From Zanthoxylum bungeanum (Eukaryota; Streptophyta; Magnoliopsida; Sapindales; Rutaceae): a stretch of DNA of 64,000 bases. Shown piece after piece: positions 12,600 to 24,159 of the stretch (position 1 is the stretch's first letter; each line of letters begins with the position of its first letter). The DNA lies in NCBI GenBank assembly GCA_019454045.1, contig SKCR01017707.1, positions 1 to 64,000 on the forward strand, in the 5' to 3' direction. Position numbers and translations under genes: made by a program. Below the pieces are notes generated by a model that had not been told where the DNA came from, made no database searches, and saw nothing but the letters and a program-made list of their open reading frames with translations.

Positions 12600-15390
12600 C
12601 ATAAATATGCATTGATGTGCAGAATCTGCTGTGAGCAGGATACTGACTTCAGATGAGATTAATCTGCGAATCGGAAACGGGACGACAGTCGCTGTTTCAA
12701 CCGTAGATACCTAAGTTTAGGAACTACCATTTGGGTGTGTACTTAAATTAGGAAACTGTTATAATGTAACTAGTTTGACTAGAAACATTATCTCTATATC
12801 GAGTATAACTCGTTGCGAGTATACCTTTATATTCTAGAACACTAAAGTGTTTTATTTTATAAAGATGATATTGAGATAAACACATTAGATGTAATAACAG
12901 TATTTATATTTTGAATATAAATAAATCTCAAACATATAACATGACAAACAAATAGCTCAAACTGATTTGATCAGATGAGACTTATTTGTGGCAGTGTTGT
13001 CTGGGACACAATTAAACAAGACTCGTATATCCACACTTTTGAAGAGTGGATACTAGGACGGATTTGATTCCATTCAAATGATGTCTACGAATCTAGTTTA
13101 TTAGGTAAAGTACCTAAAATACCTTTTACTTGGTAAAAGTGTAAGTGCCACCGATCTATTAGCCCTTGTTCATAGTGACGTAAGTGGGCCCATGTCTAGC
13201 TAGGCTAGAGGTGGATATGAATATTTCGTGACCTTTACGGATGTGGCATCGCGTTATGGTTGTGTTTCTTTTGAAGACACAAATCGGAAACTTTTAGAGT
13301 TTCGACACGAAATAGACGAACAGATCGGCTAAAGTATTAAAACATCACGGTTTGACCATGATGAAAATACTTAAGCAATAAGTTTCTCATATACTTGAAA
13401 GAGTATAGTATTCTTTCAATGAGGACTCCTCCCGGAACACGTCAGTTTGACGGTGTGTCCGAACGGAGAAACCAAATTTTGTTGGACATGATAAGGTTAA
13501 TCATGAGTCGCTCTGAGCTACCATTTTCCTTCAAGGGATAAGCATTAACAGTGCAATACTTATTTTGAATAAGGTTCCATGAAAATCTGTTTGACAGATT
13601 TCATATTAGATATGAACAGGAAAGAAACTGGGCTTTCTCACTCCTGATGATTTGGGAATGCTAGGCATATGTTTGGATGATACCAAACTAGAACCCAAAT
13701 TGGATAAGTGCCTAATTGTAGGTTTTCCTAAGGAAACCAAAGTATAGTACTTATACATCTCACTGAGAACAATGTAATTGTTGCTCACCATGCGGTTTTC
13801 CTAAGAGGAATACCGATATGCAGTGGTAAGTGGGAGGATAGTAAAACTCGATGAAAATCGGAGTAATACTGTTCAAGGCACCAGTCCTTAATGGAACACA
13901 AACAGTTCATCAAGGATGAAACTGTACCAATAATCTTCGAATACACAAGAACCGCGTAGGTCGGAGAGAGTCAGAAAACAACCTGGGGTATGGGTTTCTG
14001 ATCTCACCTCATAAAGATGTCAATCTTATTGAGGAATACGAACTGACTACGTGTGGGAAGTGATACAAGGTATCGACTCCCTATTATGGCAAAGTGCCAT
14101 GAGTCCGAAATGGATTCCATGTATAACAACTATGTTTAGACACTAGTTGTTGTACCACAAGGCATTGTGCCTATTGGTACTATATAAGTCTTCAAGGAAG
14201 ACATACATGGATGGCAACATACCAACGTACTAAGCTAGGCTTGTAGCGAAAAGGTATCGTTATCAACATTGTGTTGATTACAATGAAACCTTTTACCTGT
14301 TGCCATTTAAATCCATTTGGATAATGCTTGCTGATGCTGCATGTTTCATTCATGAAATATGGCAGCTGAACGTCAAAATCGCTTTCCTTAAACGGAAACC
14401 TTTTGGAGGATGTTTACAACATCCTGACGGTTTTGTCGTATCAAAACTAGCAAACAAGGTTTGCAGGTTATTCGATCCATGTTTGGATTGAAGCAAGCAT
14501 TAGGTTCTTGGAACTATCGTTTTGATGTAATCATAATGGTGTATGATTTGATTCAAAACGAATATGATTCTTGTGTATATAAGGAGGTTAGTGGGAGCAC
14601 ACTGACATTGAATGTCCTAAATAATGATGATATGTCATTTCTTGGAAATGATATTCCCATATTACAATCGGAGAAAGCTTGGCTTTCATGAAAATTCTCC
14701 GTAGAATTCTTGGGAGAAACAACCTTTATTCTAGGAATAATATCTACTGGGATAGATTTAAAGTTGTTAACACTCTCTGAGAACTCGTACATTGAAAAAT
14801 GTACGTGACCTGGTGTCTCATACGCTTTGAGCATATGGAGTCACAAACGGTCAATCCAAGTGATAGTCACTGGATTGATATTAAGAACATCCGTTAGTAT
14901 CTTAGAGAACTAAGGATGATGTCTTAAACTATGGAGAAGGAGAACTTGAAGTGACTGGGATCACTGCTGCAAGTTTCCTAACCGATAAAAATAACGGTAC
15001 TATACAGTTTGAATAACGGAACAGTGAGCTGGAAATCTTCCAAGCAAGATACTGTTACCGAATAAACAACAAATGCGGGTTATTGCTGCGGCTGAGGCAG
15101 CAATAGAAGCCATCTGGGTCATTAACAAATCTAATTAGATTAGATATAGTTCTGTTAGCAGCTGAGCTAGGCGTCAGCACAGGCTAAAAAAATTAATGGT
15201 CTCATCAATGATCCAGATATATACTTCAACAATTCATCTGATTCATTCGGATCATACATCGTGGCGATGTGATGATCGAATAAATTGCATCAGACGATAA
15301 TCATACAAATCCGCTGACGAAAGCCTTTCCTCAGCAGTTGAGCGAACCGTACATAGTTCGGGTGTATGACACTCGAGTGACTGGCTATAG
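12600..15390 (+). pseudogene. Copia pol relic: PR, integrase, RT and RNase H pieces (element B)
   Basis: Pieces of pol appear in Copia order. LRIGNGTT (about 12660-12700) is from the protease/pre-integrase region. TDLLALVHSDVSGPM followed by GGYEYFVTFTDVASRYGCV (13155-13270) is the start of the integrase core. KLDKCLIVGFPKETK (about 13700-13745) is its C-terminal end. RT runs from AFLKRKPFGGCLQHPDGF (about 14380-14440) through FGLKQALGSWNYRFD to GNDIPILQSEKAWLS (14645-14690). The YVDD catalytic box has become NNDD (about 14620). RNase H shows AAAEAAIEAIWVINK (about 15085-15135) and NPLTKAFPQQL (about 15310-15345). Frameshifts and stops separate the pieces, so no enzyme can be made. Confidence 0.85.
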
Positions 15391-15404
15391 GCCAAGTGGG
15401 AGAT

Positions 15405-17383
15405 TGTTGGACAATTATGACCCATAGCGTCACTATTTGTACAGATCATGGTGTTGTTGTACAAATTAACTATGTGACAAGGAGATTGCACTCTTATCAT
15501 TTGTGATTAGATCACCTAGATGTATAAATGATAGGAGGTCCTTATGATTAGTTCCTGGATTGAGATGATATGAGACAGTATCAGTCCACGAAGGATTAAT
15601 CATTAAATATCCATAGTCGTAGTATTATCGAGACTGGACATCGATAATGCGGAATAGACTAGTATTACACTTGTGCGCGTTATGTGAGATCATAACGGCA
15701 TAGTTCTCATATATTTGGGTATAGGATACTCATGCAAGTGTATAGGAGGTTGTGTTTTACCGATGGTACGGAAAACAGCTTCGCTCTGGATAGACCCCTC
15801 GGAATTCCATTGGTAGTATGACTATGTGTCTATGGAAGTCCGAAATCAGGGTAGGTGTATTTGGTCTTAACCTGAGACTTGCATCGCTAATACTTGCGAC
15901 AATCGGTATGCTTTAGTTTTGGTCGTCCAGGGCTTTAACGTTCTGTGTACGCCTCTGCTGGGTATATTGAGAATCGTAGTGTATTGGGTGTGATGTCAAG
16001 ACGGAAGTATCACTCCAGTCATAGTGGAGATGATGTCACGTAGGATACGGTACTAGTGCTCTTAAGTACTGCAGTCATCGGGATATTATGACTAGGTCAT
16101 GTATATCCGATTATAGAGACTAGTTACCAGACATCCGACATGTGCTTCGTACGGGGCAGACACATTCCAGCCCCAGGCCTAGCACGTGACAATCCGATAC
16201 TGGATCGCAATACGCAATACTACGTATACTACGCCTGACATAGATTATATATTCCAGTAAGAATATTTCTGGAGAATTGGGTAGGCACGGTGCTTTGCTA
16301 GAAGCCAACCATGTCTTGTAAATCGGTAAGCACGTGGTACGAGGTACGCACTTTCGGATAATCCGATGACCGTATTTACTGCCAACATATCCAGGGATCT
16401 CTTGGGTCGCTTCCCAAAGATTCACCGATGACAGTTGATTTAAATTAGAATTAATCTGGGATTAATTAAGAGAGAGAATTAATCTGGGATTAATTAGATG
16501 GAGAAAATTATATGTGATTAATTGAGGTATTATTTAATCTGGGATTAAATGTGTTCGAAGAGAACGCGATTAATTTGGAATTAATCGGTAAATAAATTTA
16601 ATAGTTAAATTTGATTTTTCTATTTAATTTATTCGTATGGGCTAAAATTAATATATCGGATATATTAATATGAATTGGATTTCGTTACGAAATTAAAGTC
16701 GGACTTTAATGCGAACGAACGAATTAATTTAGAATTAATTCGTAAACGACGTTCGTAATATATTTGCGAGGCATCGTTATTTAATTAAATTAGATTTAAT
16801 TATTTAGCGACGAAAGTTCGTTTAATCGGATTAAACGAACCGAGCCGCGGCAAATGTTCGTAGAGACATTTTGGTTTTTGAATTCAAAATGGTGGGGCCC
16901 ACTTCACACATGTCACACATGTGAAGTGGTGGTTGGAAAGTGGTTGGCATTTATGCCAAAACCACTTACTTTCCAACCACTTGGTTTAGGTGAAACCAAA
17001 TTACCCCAACTAATGGTTTTGGTGAAAAGGGTAAAAACCCTTTAACAAAACCCTAGCTCTCTCTCTTCACACTTGGGGTAATACAACACTTGAAACAATT
17101 GGAAACCCTAGAATCCTCTCAACTTGGGCGTGAGCTTCTTGCCTTCCTCTCTTTGATTTTGTTGAAAAATCAACAAAGCTAGCACTTGGAGAAATCAACT
17201 AAGGTGATAGGGAAACTACTTTAAGAGTTGGAATCATCACTTAAAGCTTGGATCTTGGAGATTTCTTCTCAAAATTTTGAAGCTCAAATCCGTTCATTGT
17301 AAGTATATTCCGCAACTTATTTTGAATTTATGAACACCTTTACATGCTTATTAGATCCTTGGCATGTTCTAGGAACACTAACA
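15405..17383 (+). repeat. 3' LTR of element B
   Basis: It starts TGTTGG directly after the purine tract AAGTGGGAGAT and ends CTAACA at 17383, about 1.98 kb. It is the only complete copy of this LTR in the window. It contains the AT-rich TTAATCTGGGATTAATT units (about 16440-16600). CACTA gene sequence resumes right after it, which defines the outer end. Confidence 0.8.
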
Positions 17384-18640
17384 ATAGATGATGGATAAAG
17401 ACATATTCAGCGTTTACTACAGCCATAGTGTGCTGACAGCTCGGTTTAAGCTTCCCAAAACTACGTTTCTTGGAGAAAGATACCGTGGGAGACAAAATCA
17501 ACCAGCTCTTCCTTCGCTACTTGTGAGTTTCCTTACAGTATTAAGTTTTCGATATTGTTTGTTAATTTTCAATTTTATTTTATACTCATTTTTACTTGAT
17601 TGTTATTCTTGTAGGAGTGGTTCGACTTCGATCTGACTAAAGTTATGTCCAACAGTATCTTGACTACCACATGGGGAAAAATTATAAGGATTATAGGACA
17701 AAAGTCCTGAAACCAATATTCGAAGAACATGGACCTTTGGATGCTCCACAACACAAGCCTGATTTTATAGAGGAACAAGACTGGACATTCTCGTGTGAGC
17801 TTTGGTCTAGCGAGAAACACGAGGTAAATTTTAAAATAAACAGAAATTTTTAATTCTTTTTGTTTTTGGTACTTACAGTGTTGTTAAATGTAGAATAAAT
17901 GTCACGCAAATGCGGAAAATCGAAGTCACTTGCGTTTTAACCACCGTGGAGGTTCCAAGCCATTTATCCAACATCGTGCCGAACATTCTGAGGTAAATAT
18001 ATCCTAACCTGAAATTTAACAGTTCATTATTTTTACTAATGTGGAATAATAGTACATTTATTTTATGTTTTTAGCAGAGTAGCACATGTGAGGTGCAATC
18101 ATTTCCAGATTTTTTCCGAGTGACGTACTACAATGAGAAGAAAAAATGGATCAATGAATAAGTCGAAAGCTGCTATGTAAGTTTAAGTTTCTAAAATAAA
18201 ATAATTATTATTTTAAATTTAATTTTTTCTTTTCAAATTCTAACATTTAACTTAATTTTGTTTTTAAACAGAACGAAATGGTGGAGCTCCAACATCAAAC
18301 TGAGGAGACAGGGTCCGACCCGATACCCGATGAACAGTTGTCGCAATTGGTTTTCAAGAACCAGACAGCGTACAACGTCGGCCTTGGCACTCGTAAGAAG
18401 CCGACGTCATCTGCACGCACTACTGTTTCTTCGGACAATGACTCGTGCCTTCGAGACCAACTAGCCACCACCCAAGATGAGCTGGAGAAGACTCATGAGG
18501 AGCTACTACAAGTCAAGGTGGACCACGAAAAGAAGTTGGAGCAGTTCGACTAGCAGATACGGGCTTTCCGGGAGATGTTGGAGGCCTCACTCGGCCGGGG
18601 TGCATCGGGCTCGAGCGCCCCCATCACAGCAGCAATAAAT
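17384..18640 (+). pseudogene. Transposase_24 (TNPA-like) pseudogene, 3' exons
   Basis: Exons with GT-AG borders can be read. About 17613-17823 contains FDFDLTK, a frameshift, then YLDYHMGKNYKDYRTKVLK and EEQDWTFSCELWSS. 17894-17992 contains CHANAENRSHLRFNHRGGSK. 18075-18176 contains CEVQSFPDFFRVTYYNEKK. 18272 to about 18640 contains DPIPDEQLSQLV and a coiled-coil tail. The order and the NRxxxxxxHRGGSK and DPxPDEQL motifs are those of the plant Ptta/En/Spm family, proteins that in En/Spm bind sub-terminal repeats. In-frame stops (TAA near 18158, TAG at 18551) and the frameshift show it is dead. Element B separates it from its 5' exon. Confidence 0.8.
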
Positions 18641-18879
18641 TTTATTTTCATTTGTATAAACATTCAGAACAGATAGTTTTAATATACTATGTATTGTATT
18701 TTAAAAAAAAAAATTCATTATAATAATAAAATAATATTAGATTAGAATATTCTTAATTGTGCTATTAATCGGTAATTTTTTGAATATTAATAATATTTTT
18801 TAAAATATTAAATGAATATTTTAGAGTAAAATTATATAAAATAATATTTTTTTAAAAAAATATTTTTAAACTTTTTGCG

Positions 18880-19350
18880 TCGAATGTAGGCGACGCTAAA
18901 ATAAATAAATAAATATTATTTATATACTTTTATCGTCGAATATTTCGACACTAAAAGTTTAAAAAAAATTTTTTATTAATTTTAGCATCGAATTTAGGCG
19001 ACGCTAAAAGATTAACCTTAGACGCTAAAAGTATACAAATATTTTTTTTTTTATTTCTTTTAGCGTCGAAGGTAAGCGACGCTAAAAGTCTCATTTTTAG
19101 CGTCGAATACTTTCGCCGCAATATATGAACTATAACGTCGGGAACTCTTTTTTTTGTCGAAATAAATTGGACGCAAACTAAGAGGTTTTAGCGTCGATAA
19201 TCTCTTTTTCAACGCTAATTATCGTTCTCGTCCACATTTTAGCGTCTAAATTTGGCGTCAAAATGTTTCGACGCTATTTACTATTGGCGTCGAACTTTTG
19301 ACTTTTGGCGTCGATTATTTTCGACGCTAAAAGCCATATATTTTATAGTG
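18880..19350. repeat. CACTA right terminus and sub-terminal repeats
   Basis: About ten copies of a GCGTCGAA / TTCGACGC motif occur in both orientations, many paired as TTTTAGCGTCGAA...GCGACGCTAAAAG inverted pairs, for example 18981-19010 and 19058-19090. The extreme end, AGCCATATATTTTATAGTG, is the terminal inverted repeat (outer bases CACTATAAAA on the minus strand). In CACTA elements such arrays are binding sites for the TNPA-type protein. Confidence 0.9.
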
Positions 19351-19355
19351 ATTAG

Positions 19356-19460
19356 ATTTAATATATATATATATATAGATATATAATATATATATATATA
19401 TATAGATTATATATATATAATATATATATATAGATATATATATATATATATATTATATTC
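19356..19460. repeat. AT dinucleotide microsatellite
   Basis: Long runs of AT interrupted by AGAT lie just outside the CACTA end. Confidence 0.95.
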
Positions 19461-20138
19461 GACCCGACCCTTCAACACTCTTACTTTCTATAGCAAGTGA
19501 AACTTCATATTAATAAAGTGTGAATTAAATTAAAAGACGGAAACAACAAAAACTCTAATATAAATATACATATATTATGCCACTGAGGTTGTAGTCTAAT
19601 GGTGCGGATTTCAAATCCCAATCTATAAACATAGATATCAGTAAATGTATGTTGCCTCTTATAGGTGTATGTTTTCAAACTATGATCAATAGATGTTTAT
19701 GCTGAACTATAACTGTATGTATTTACTTTCATTACTACTCAAATTATAATATATTTATAGATAGTATCACAAAAATAAACATATATATTCGAAGGTTATT
19801 TTTCAAACAATCATCCGTCTATTTTGCTTGCAAGAAGTTTAGCATCACAATATCACTGGACTCAAAGCCCAATCTAAAAACCCAATTTCTCATACGACCA
19901 TAATAATAAGATATAATAATTCAATAATATTTTGAGACGTGTATTAAAATAATAAAAAATATAACTAAATAAATTATAGTTATATTTCATATGATATATT
20001 TTTTGATTAGTGGTACTAAGTCATCTATACAATGATGATACCAAAAATATTGGAAAAGGATTTTGGTTCTATGAATTTAGCTTTAACTATACTTATTTAT
20101 TAAATTCCGTTTTATAAAATTAAAGTATTTATGTAACG
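19461..20138. other. Unassigned AT-rich flank between CACTA and element X
   Basis: There is no open frame of note and no domain. A TGGTGCGGATTTCAAATCCC stretch near 19600 looks faintly like a tRNA B box, but no SINE body or target duplication accompanies it. It holds the left copy of X's target duplication (ATAGA, 20139-20143). Confidence 0.6.
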
Positions 20139-21147
20139 ATAGATGACCGGCGTAAACACACACGTATAACGCAAGCGCACGTATCGTTCAAGTAGTATAA
20201 AAATATCGATCCCACGATGAATTAATTCCTACTGTTGTTATTAATTGTTGATACTATTTATTTACAAATATCTAATTGAGGGAGAAGGGAATTGATTGCT
20301 TGAATGATTTGATTTGTAGATTTGCTAAATAAATAAAAAGATAAAAAGACAAAAGAAAATACTAAGGAAAATAAAAGACTCAAAGATCTAGGGTTGTGAA
20401 TCATTCTAATATCTTTAAAAAGATGAAGTGATTATTTTTTAAGTTTGTGTAATAAATCAGTTTACTAACCTGGAACATGAATTTATGTGAAAGCATATGT
20501 CGATGGTCAGACACAAATACCCAGTTTAATCCAATTGAACCATATGTCTATGTCAACCAAATTATCTGGATTTATTAAGTTTAAGTTTAAGTTCTAATTA
20601 TGGCTACCCCCGCCCAACAGGTATATGTCTATCCTGTAAGGAAATCTATTAAAGGGTTATCTATCCTCAAAGAAGATCGTGGGCTATGTCTAGTTCATTT
20701 TAGATTCACCAGATCAATCTTATTGGTGATCAGACAACAAGAAGCATTAAGTTTAAGACTTAATAAGTAAACCTTTAAATTATCCAAACTATAAAATAAC
20801 CTCTTATAAACCGGTGATATTAGATTTCATCACAACCTAGAAAATTAACTTAGTTATAATACATAGTTAGGACAAGTAAAAAGACATAAAAATTACTAAA
20901 AAGTAAATGCGGAAAAAAAATAAAATGCTAAGGTAAAAGGAATTAACTTATACTATTTACTATTTAGATATCTCTCATAAATAATATATATCCTTGTGAT
21001 AATTTAAACCAACCGTCCAGTATGGCGGTATCCTAATTAAGTCAAATTAAAATAAATCAGCCATAAAGGCGGAACAAAAGTTAAACCAACCGTCCAGTAT
21101 GGCGGTATCCTCATTAAGTCAGGTTTAACCAGATTAAATTGAATAAC

Positions 21148-21781
21148 TGTACGGGCCAAATTTGGTTCAAGGGCAATTTCTTTATTTTGCTCCAGAACCA
21201 CTACTGAATGCACCCCCGAGACCCCCTAACCAAACCCCAAAGACATATGCAGGTCCAAGCCCAACGAGCACCAACACCCGTAACTGAAGGACCATCCAAA
21301 GGCCAGCCATGTAACGCTCAAGTTCATAAACACCATTCATAAATCTATCCGTTCCAGCCTACAACGGGCAAAACGCAGTAATAGCTCCTCATGAAGTCGA
21401 CATAACGGACGAGCAGTTAAAAGTGCAATAAAGGCACATGTTACTGGAGCATGTATATATAGGAAATAGTCTCCATGAAGAATGACATTCAACTTCTAGC
21501 TCTCCAACTCACAGCTTTAGAACATTCTCATTCAAGCTCATAACACCTTTCGTTCACCGCCCTCACGGCAGCCTACTGACATCATGGTAACATCTGACAT
21601 TGACCTTCCTCCTACTACTTCCATAATTCTATCACTGACTTGGGCGTCGGAGTGCCTACGGCACCCACCACACCGGTGGGTAGTAACCTCCACGCTCACT
21701 CTACCTTTGTTTTGCAGGATCGCTAGCGCCCCCAAATACAAATTCTCGATTGTGGACCTCGGGCGAAATCCAGCGTCTACA
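21148..21781 (+). repeat. 5' LTR of element Y
   Basis: TGTACGGG...GCGTCTACA. TATATATA at 21454-21461 is a probable TATA box. The R/U5 part (about 21637-21781) contains the block GCGTCGGAGTGCCTACGGCA, a CCACC...GGTGG hairpin and TTTGTTTTGCAG (21706-21717), all shared with element Z. Confidence 0.92.
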
Positions 21782-21784
21782 ATT

Positions 21785-21802
21785 TGGCGCCCACCGTGGG
21801 GC
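21785..21802 (+). other. Primer-binding site of element Y (tRNA-Lys)
   Basis: TGGCGCCCACCGTGGGGC lies 3 bp after the LTR. As I recall it, this is complementary over its full 18 nt to the 3' end of plant tRNA-Lys(CUU). Confidence 0.85.
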
Positions 21803-21894
21803 CTTAGCGATTCATAGCAGCCAAAGTTCCCCCTCAGTCTACAATCCTAACAAACATAACTATATGTAGCTTCATGCAACAGATAGACACCAGA

Positions 21895-22440
21895 CCCTAT
21901 GGTGGCGCAACTAGCCACTCTACAAAAAAAATAATGATCAATGGAAGAGATGAAAATTGAGGCATGTAAAATTCCAGTACTAATCTCCAATAATGTCTAG
22001 AACATTATTCATTCTTCAACTAGGCGCGAGACTGCAAGTCATCCCAACTATCTTATCAAGCTAATCTCTTAGAAGCAGTCAACAATATGGCCAGTAAAAA
22101 TCCATCATCAGACTACATAAAAGGCTCGACATCTCCTACAGACTATGTGAAAGTCATCAATGGTATCCTACACGCGAAAGAAAATAAAAGGGAGGCATGC
22201 GACCAAATTTTGTATGTGCATGAGGCATATCCAATCCACACTCATTGATCATGAAGGAAACATTCCTCCATACGTAAATTAGGTATTCACGAACAAGGGA
22301 AAACTAGCTAGCTTGCTCGAGTTCTACTCGACAAAGAATGGTGATGAGATGACCAGCTTGAAGGACAAATTTAGAAGGATGGAAGATAGCCTAATTGCTT
22401 TGGTTGGTTTCAGTTGTGCTTGGTTTGGGTATGACAGCTT
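21895..22440 (+). pseudogene. Gag N-terminal relic of element Y
   Basis: MVAQLATLQK (from about 21900) resembles the usual start of Tat-type Gag, and Z begins MASQLAFLQE at the same distance from its primer site. Further on, ASLLEFYSTKNGDEMTSLKDKFRRMED (about 22310-22390, in one of several broken frames) may also derive from Gag. Stops and frame changes are frequent. No retrotrans_gag core or zinc-finger motif is recognisable. Confidence 0.4.
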
Positions 22441-24100
22441 GGGCTGGTTTTTGGAAAGCTTTTAGTTTGAGCTGGAATCTTTTTGTCGTATCATGAGTGG
22501 ACTGAAACACAAATTACATTGTCGCTTGAATGTCGAATGGATAATAATGGTTTAATAGTTACTCATGGGCTGATAACTATGTGTCAAGCGTGGGCTGGTT
22601 CTTTCTTCAACAGCCAATGCTCAAAAACAAAAAAAATTCCAATCTCCATCAAGCTTCCACTCGACAAAAAAAAAAAAAAAAACATGAGCGCCAGCCCACA
22701 AGTAAAGCAGACCACGCGAGCAAAAAGAAAGCCCAAAAAACTGAGGCTGTCAAGATTCAGCCTACGCAAAAAGCCCACCGAAGCAGCTAACCAGATGGAT
22801 TAACGCCCACTCACAGGCCGAGCAACAAAACAGATCAAACGGCCAAGCAGCTAAGGCCTAACAACAAGATGAAACTGCAACAATCTATCAGCCCAACAAT
22901 GAATTAGATTGAAAGAGAGCCTAACAATGTCCTACTCCATACGACATGTGCCAAAGATCTGCCATACGACATGTGCCAACAACACACGCCATCAAACAAC
23001 ACGCCACCAAACAATGTGCCAGCAACACACAGATCAACAACAGCTCACTGCCCAAGCCAAGACAACCACGTGATTCACACCACAAGCCAAGCCCAGCAGC
23101 GCCACATCGCATGCCTGACAGCTCACTGTCCATTCGACCAAAAAAAAATAAAAAATAAAATAAAGAATAAATGCCCCACTCAACAAAGTTACATGCCCCA
23201 CTCTAACAACTAAAGTCGCCTGCAAGTCAAAGAGCGGGCCCAAGTACTTAGGTTTTCCAATTTCCTTTTACTAAAAGCAACAAACATGAGAGCCACACAA
23301 GCAATAATATATATATATATAAGAGAATTGTTGACCTTAGAAAGCTATTGGACCATGAAAAAAGACATGGAGAGAGTGAGAGACAAATCCATGCATACGT
23401 GGGCCACACAAGAGATAAGTTGCAATTGTTGACTAAAAAAAAAAAAAAAAAAAAATTGCCAACACGGCAAGGAGGCCGAAATAACAGCCTAAATCCAAAC
23501 ACACAAGCGAAAGAAAGCCCAAAAGGGTCACAAAGCAAAACATGACCAAGCTGAGACTACACAGCCCAATCACAGGAAACAATCAGTCCAACCAGCTCCA
23601 GCTCAACAAGGATTATCCATAAAAACAAAGCAAACAGCCCGAAAGCGACAAAACACAAGCACCGCCCACGACAAAACAGAAGAAGAGCAGAGTCCCACAT
23701 CGATTAAATCAGAGGGGGCTGTCACATGTCGAAACCTTCTGCCCAATATGCAAAAACCGAAATCCAAAGGTCGGCCGAGAGCTTGTCCCACAAGTTGAAA
23801 CAGGCCAGCCCAAAGTATCAAAACAAAGTGACATTTTCTGAATAAACCTAAGCATTGTACAAAGACCCTCAGGATGCTTGGCAGAGGCTCTATTCGACAT
23901 ATATAAATCTCACTTTTGTAGCATGAAATCAAAGCTAAGCAACAAAACTATTTTCATACGACGAGGTGAATGGCCATAAACTCCAGGTTACAAGGAAATT
24001 CCAATCTCTCCCAGACTACCTGGAATGATTCTCAACTCCTCCCGTCTAAATTAAAGGTTAGTTATCATATCCATGCTATGTTGATTTAATATTGCCAACT
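22441..24100. other. Low-complexity interior of element Y, no gene
   Basis: Homopolymer A runs (22665-22681, 23433-23455) and CA-rich stretches around CCAACAACACACGCCA (22975-23040) dominate. Several short open frames on both strands have repetitive composition and match no family, so I treat them as spurious. Confidence 0.6.
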
Positions 24101-24159
24101 CCATGCTACATAGGGAATCTTTTATCATGCCTAGTAGAATGAAGATTCAGTTGGACTTA

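Larger units (their letters stand above)
7845..17383 (+). mobile_element. Decayed Copia retrotransposon B inserted in the CACTA element
   Basis: The limits are TGTTGG at 7845 and ...CTAACA at 17383. In order it holds a truncated 5' LTR copy (7845-9589), a duplicated flank plus second partial LTR (9597-10747), a leader with repeated motifs, a frameshifted gag-pol relic (about 12000-15390), a purine tract AAGTGGGAGAT (15394-15404) and a 3' LTR (15405-17383). A perfect 5-bp target duplication is not visible (ATCAG on the left, ATAGA on the right). The primer site was probably lost with the damaged 5' LTR end. Numerous stops and frameshifts mark it as long dead. Confidence 0.85.
7492..19350 (+). 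mobile_element. CACTA (En/Spm) transposon remnant, split by Copia element B
   Basis: The right end is clear. The sequence finishes ...TTTTATAGTG at 19350, the inverse of CACTATAAAA, preceded by about 470 bp of inverted sub-terminal repeats built on TTTTAGCGTCGAA / TTCGACGCTAAAA. Inside lies a TNPA-like Transposase_24 pseudogene in two pieces (7658-7844 and 17384-18640), separated by element B. I found no left terminus and no Tnp2-type (Transposase_21) transposase. The left part is missing, or lies beyond the V-like LTR and element A. A 3-bp target duplication cannot be tested without the left end. Confidence 0.8.

Noticed and set aside
13606..13791. Minus-strand 61-codon frame
   Set aside because: Lies opposite the Copia integrase relic of element B, which is read on the plus strand.
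19579..19640. Possible SINE or tRNA-like piece (GATTTCAAATCCC)
   Set aside because: No A box, no body matching the SINEs of the window and no target duplication.
22483..23545. Several short frames with Lys/Arg- or Cys/Leu-rich products in element Y
   Set aside because: Low-complexity A/C-rich DNA gives open frames on both strands; no motif, start context or family resemblance.
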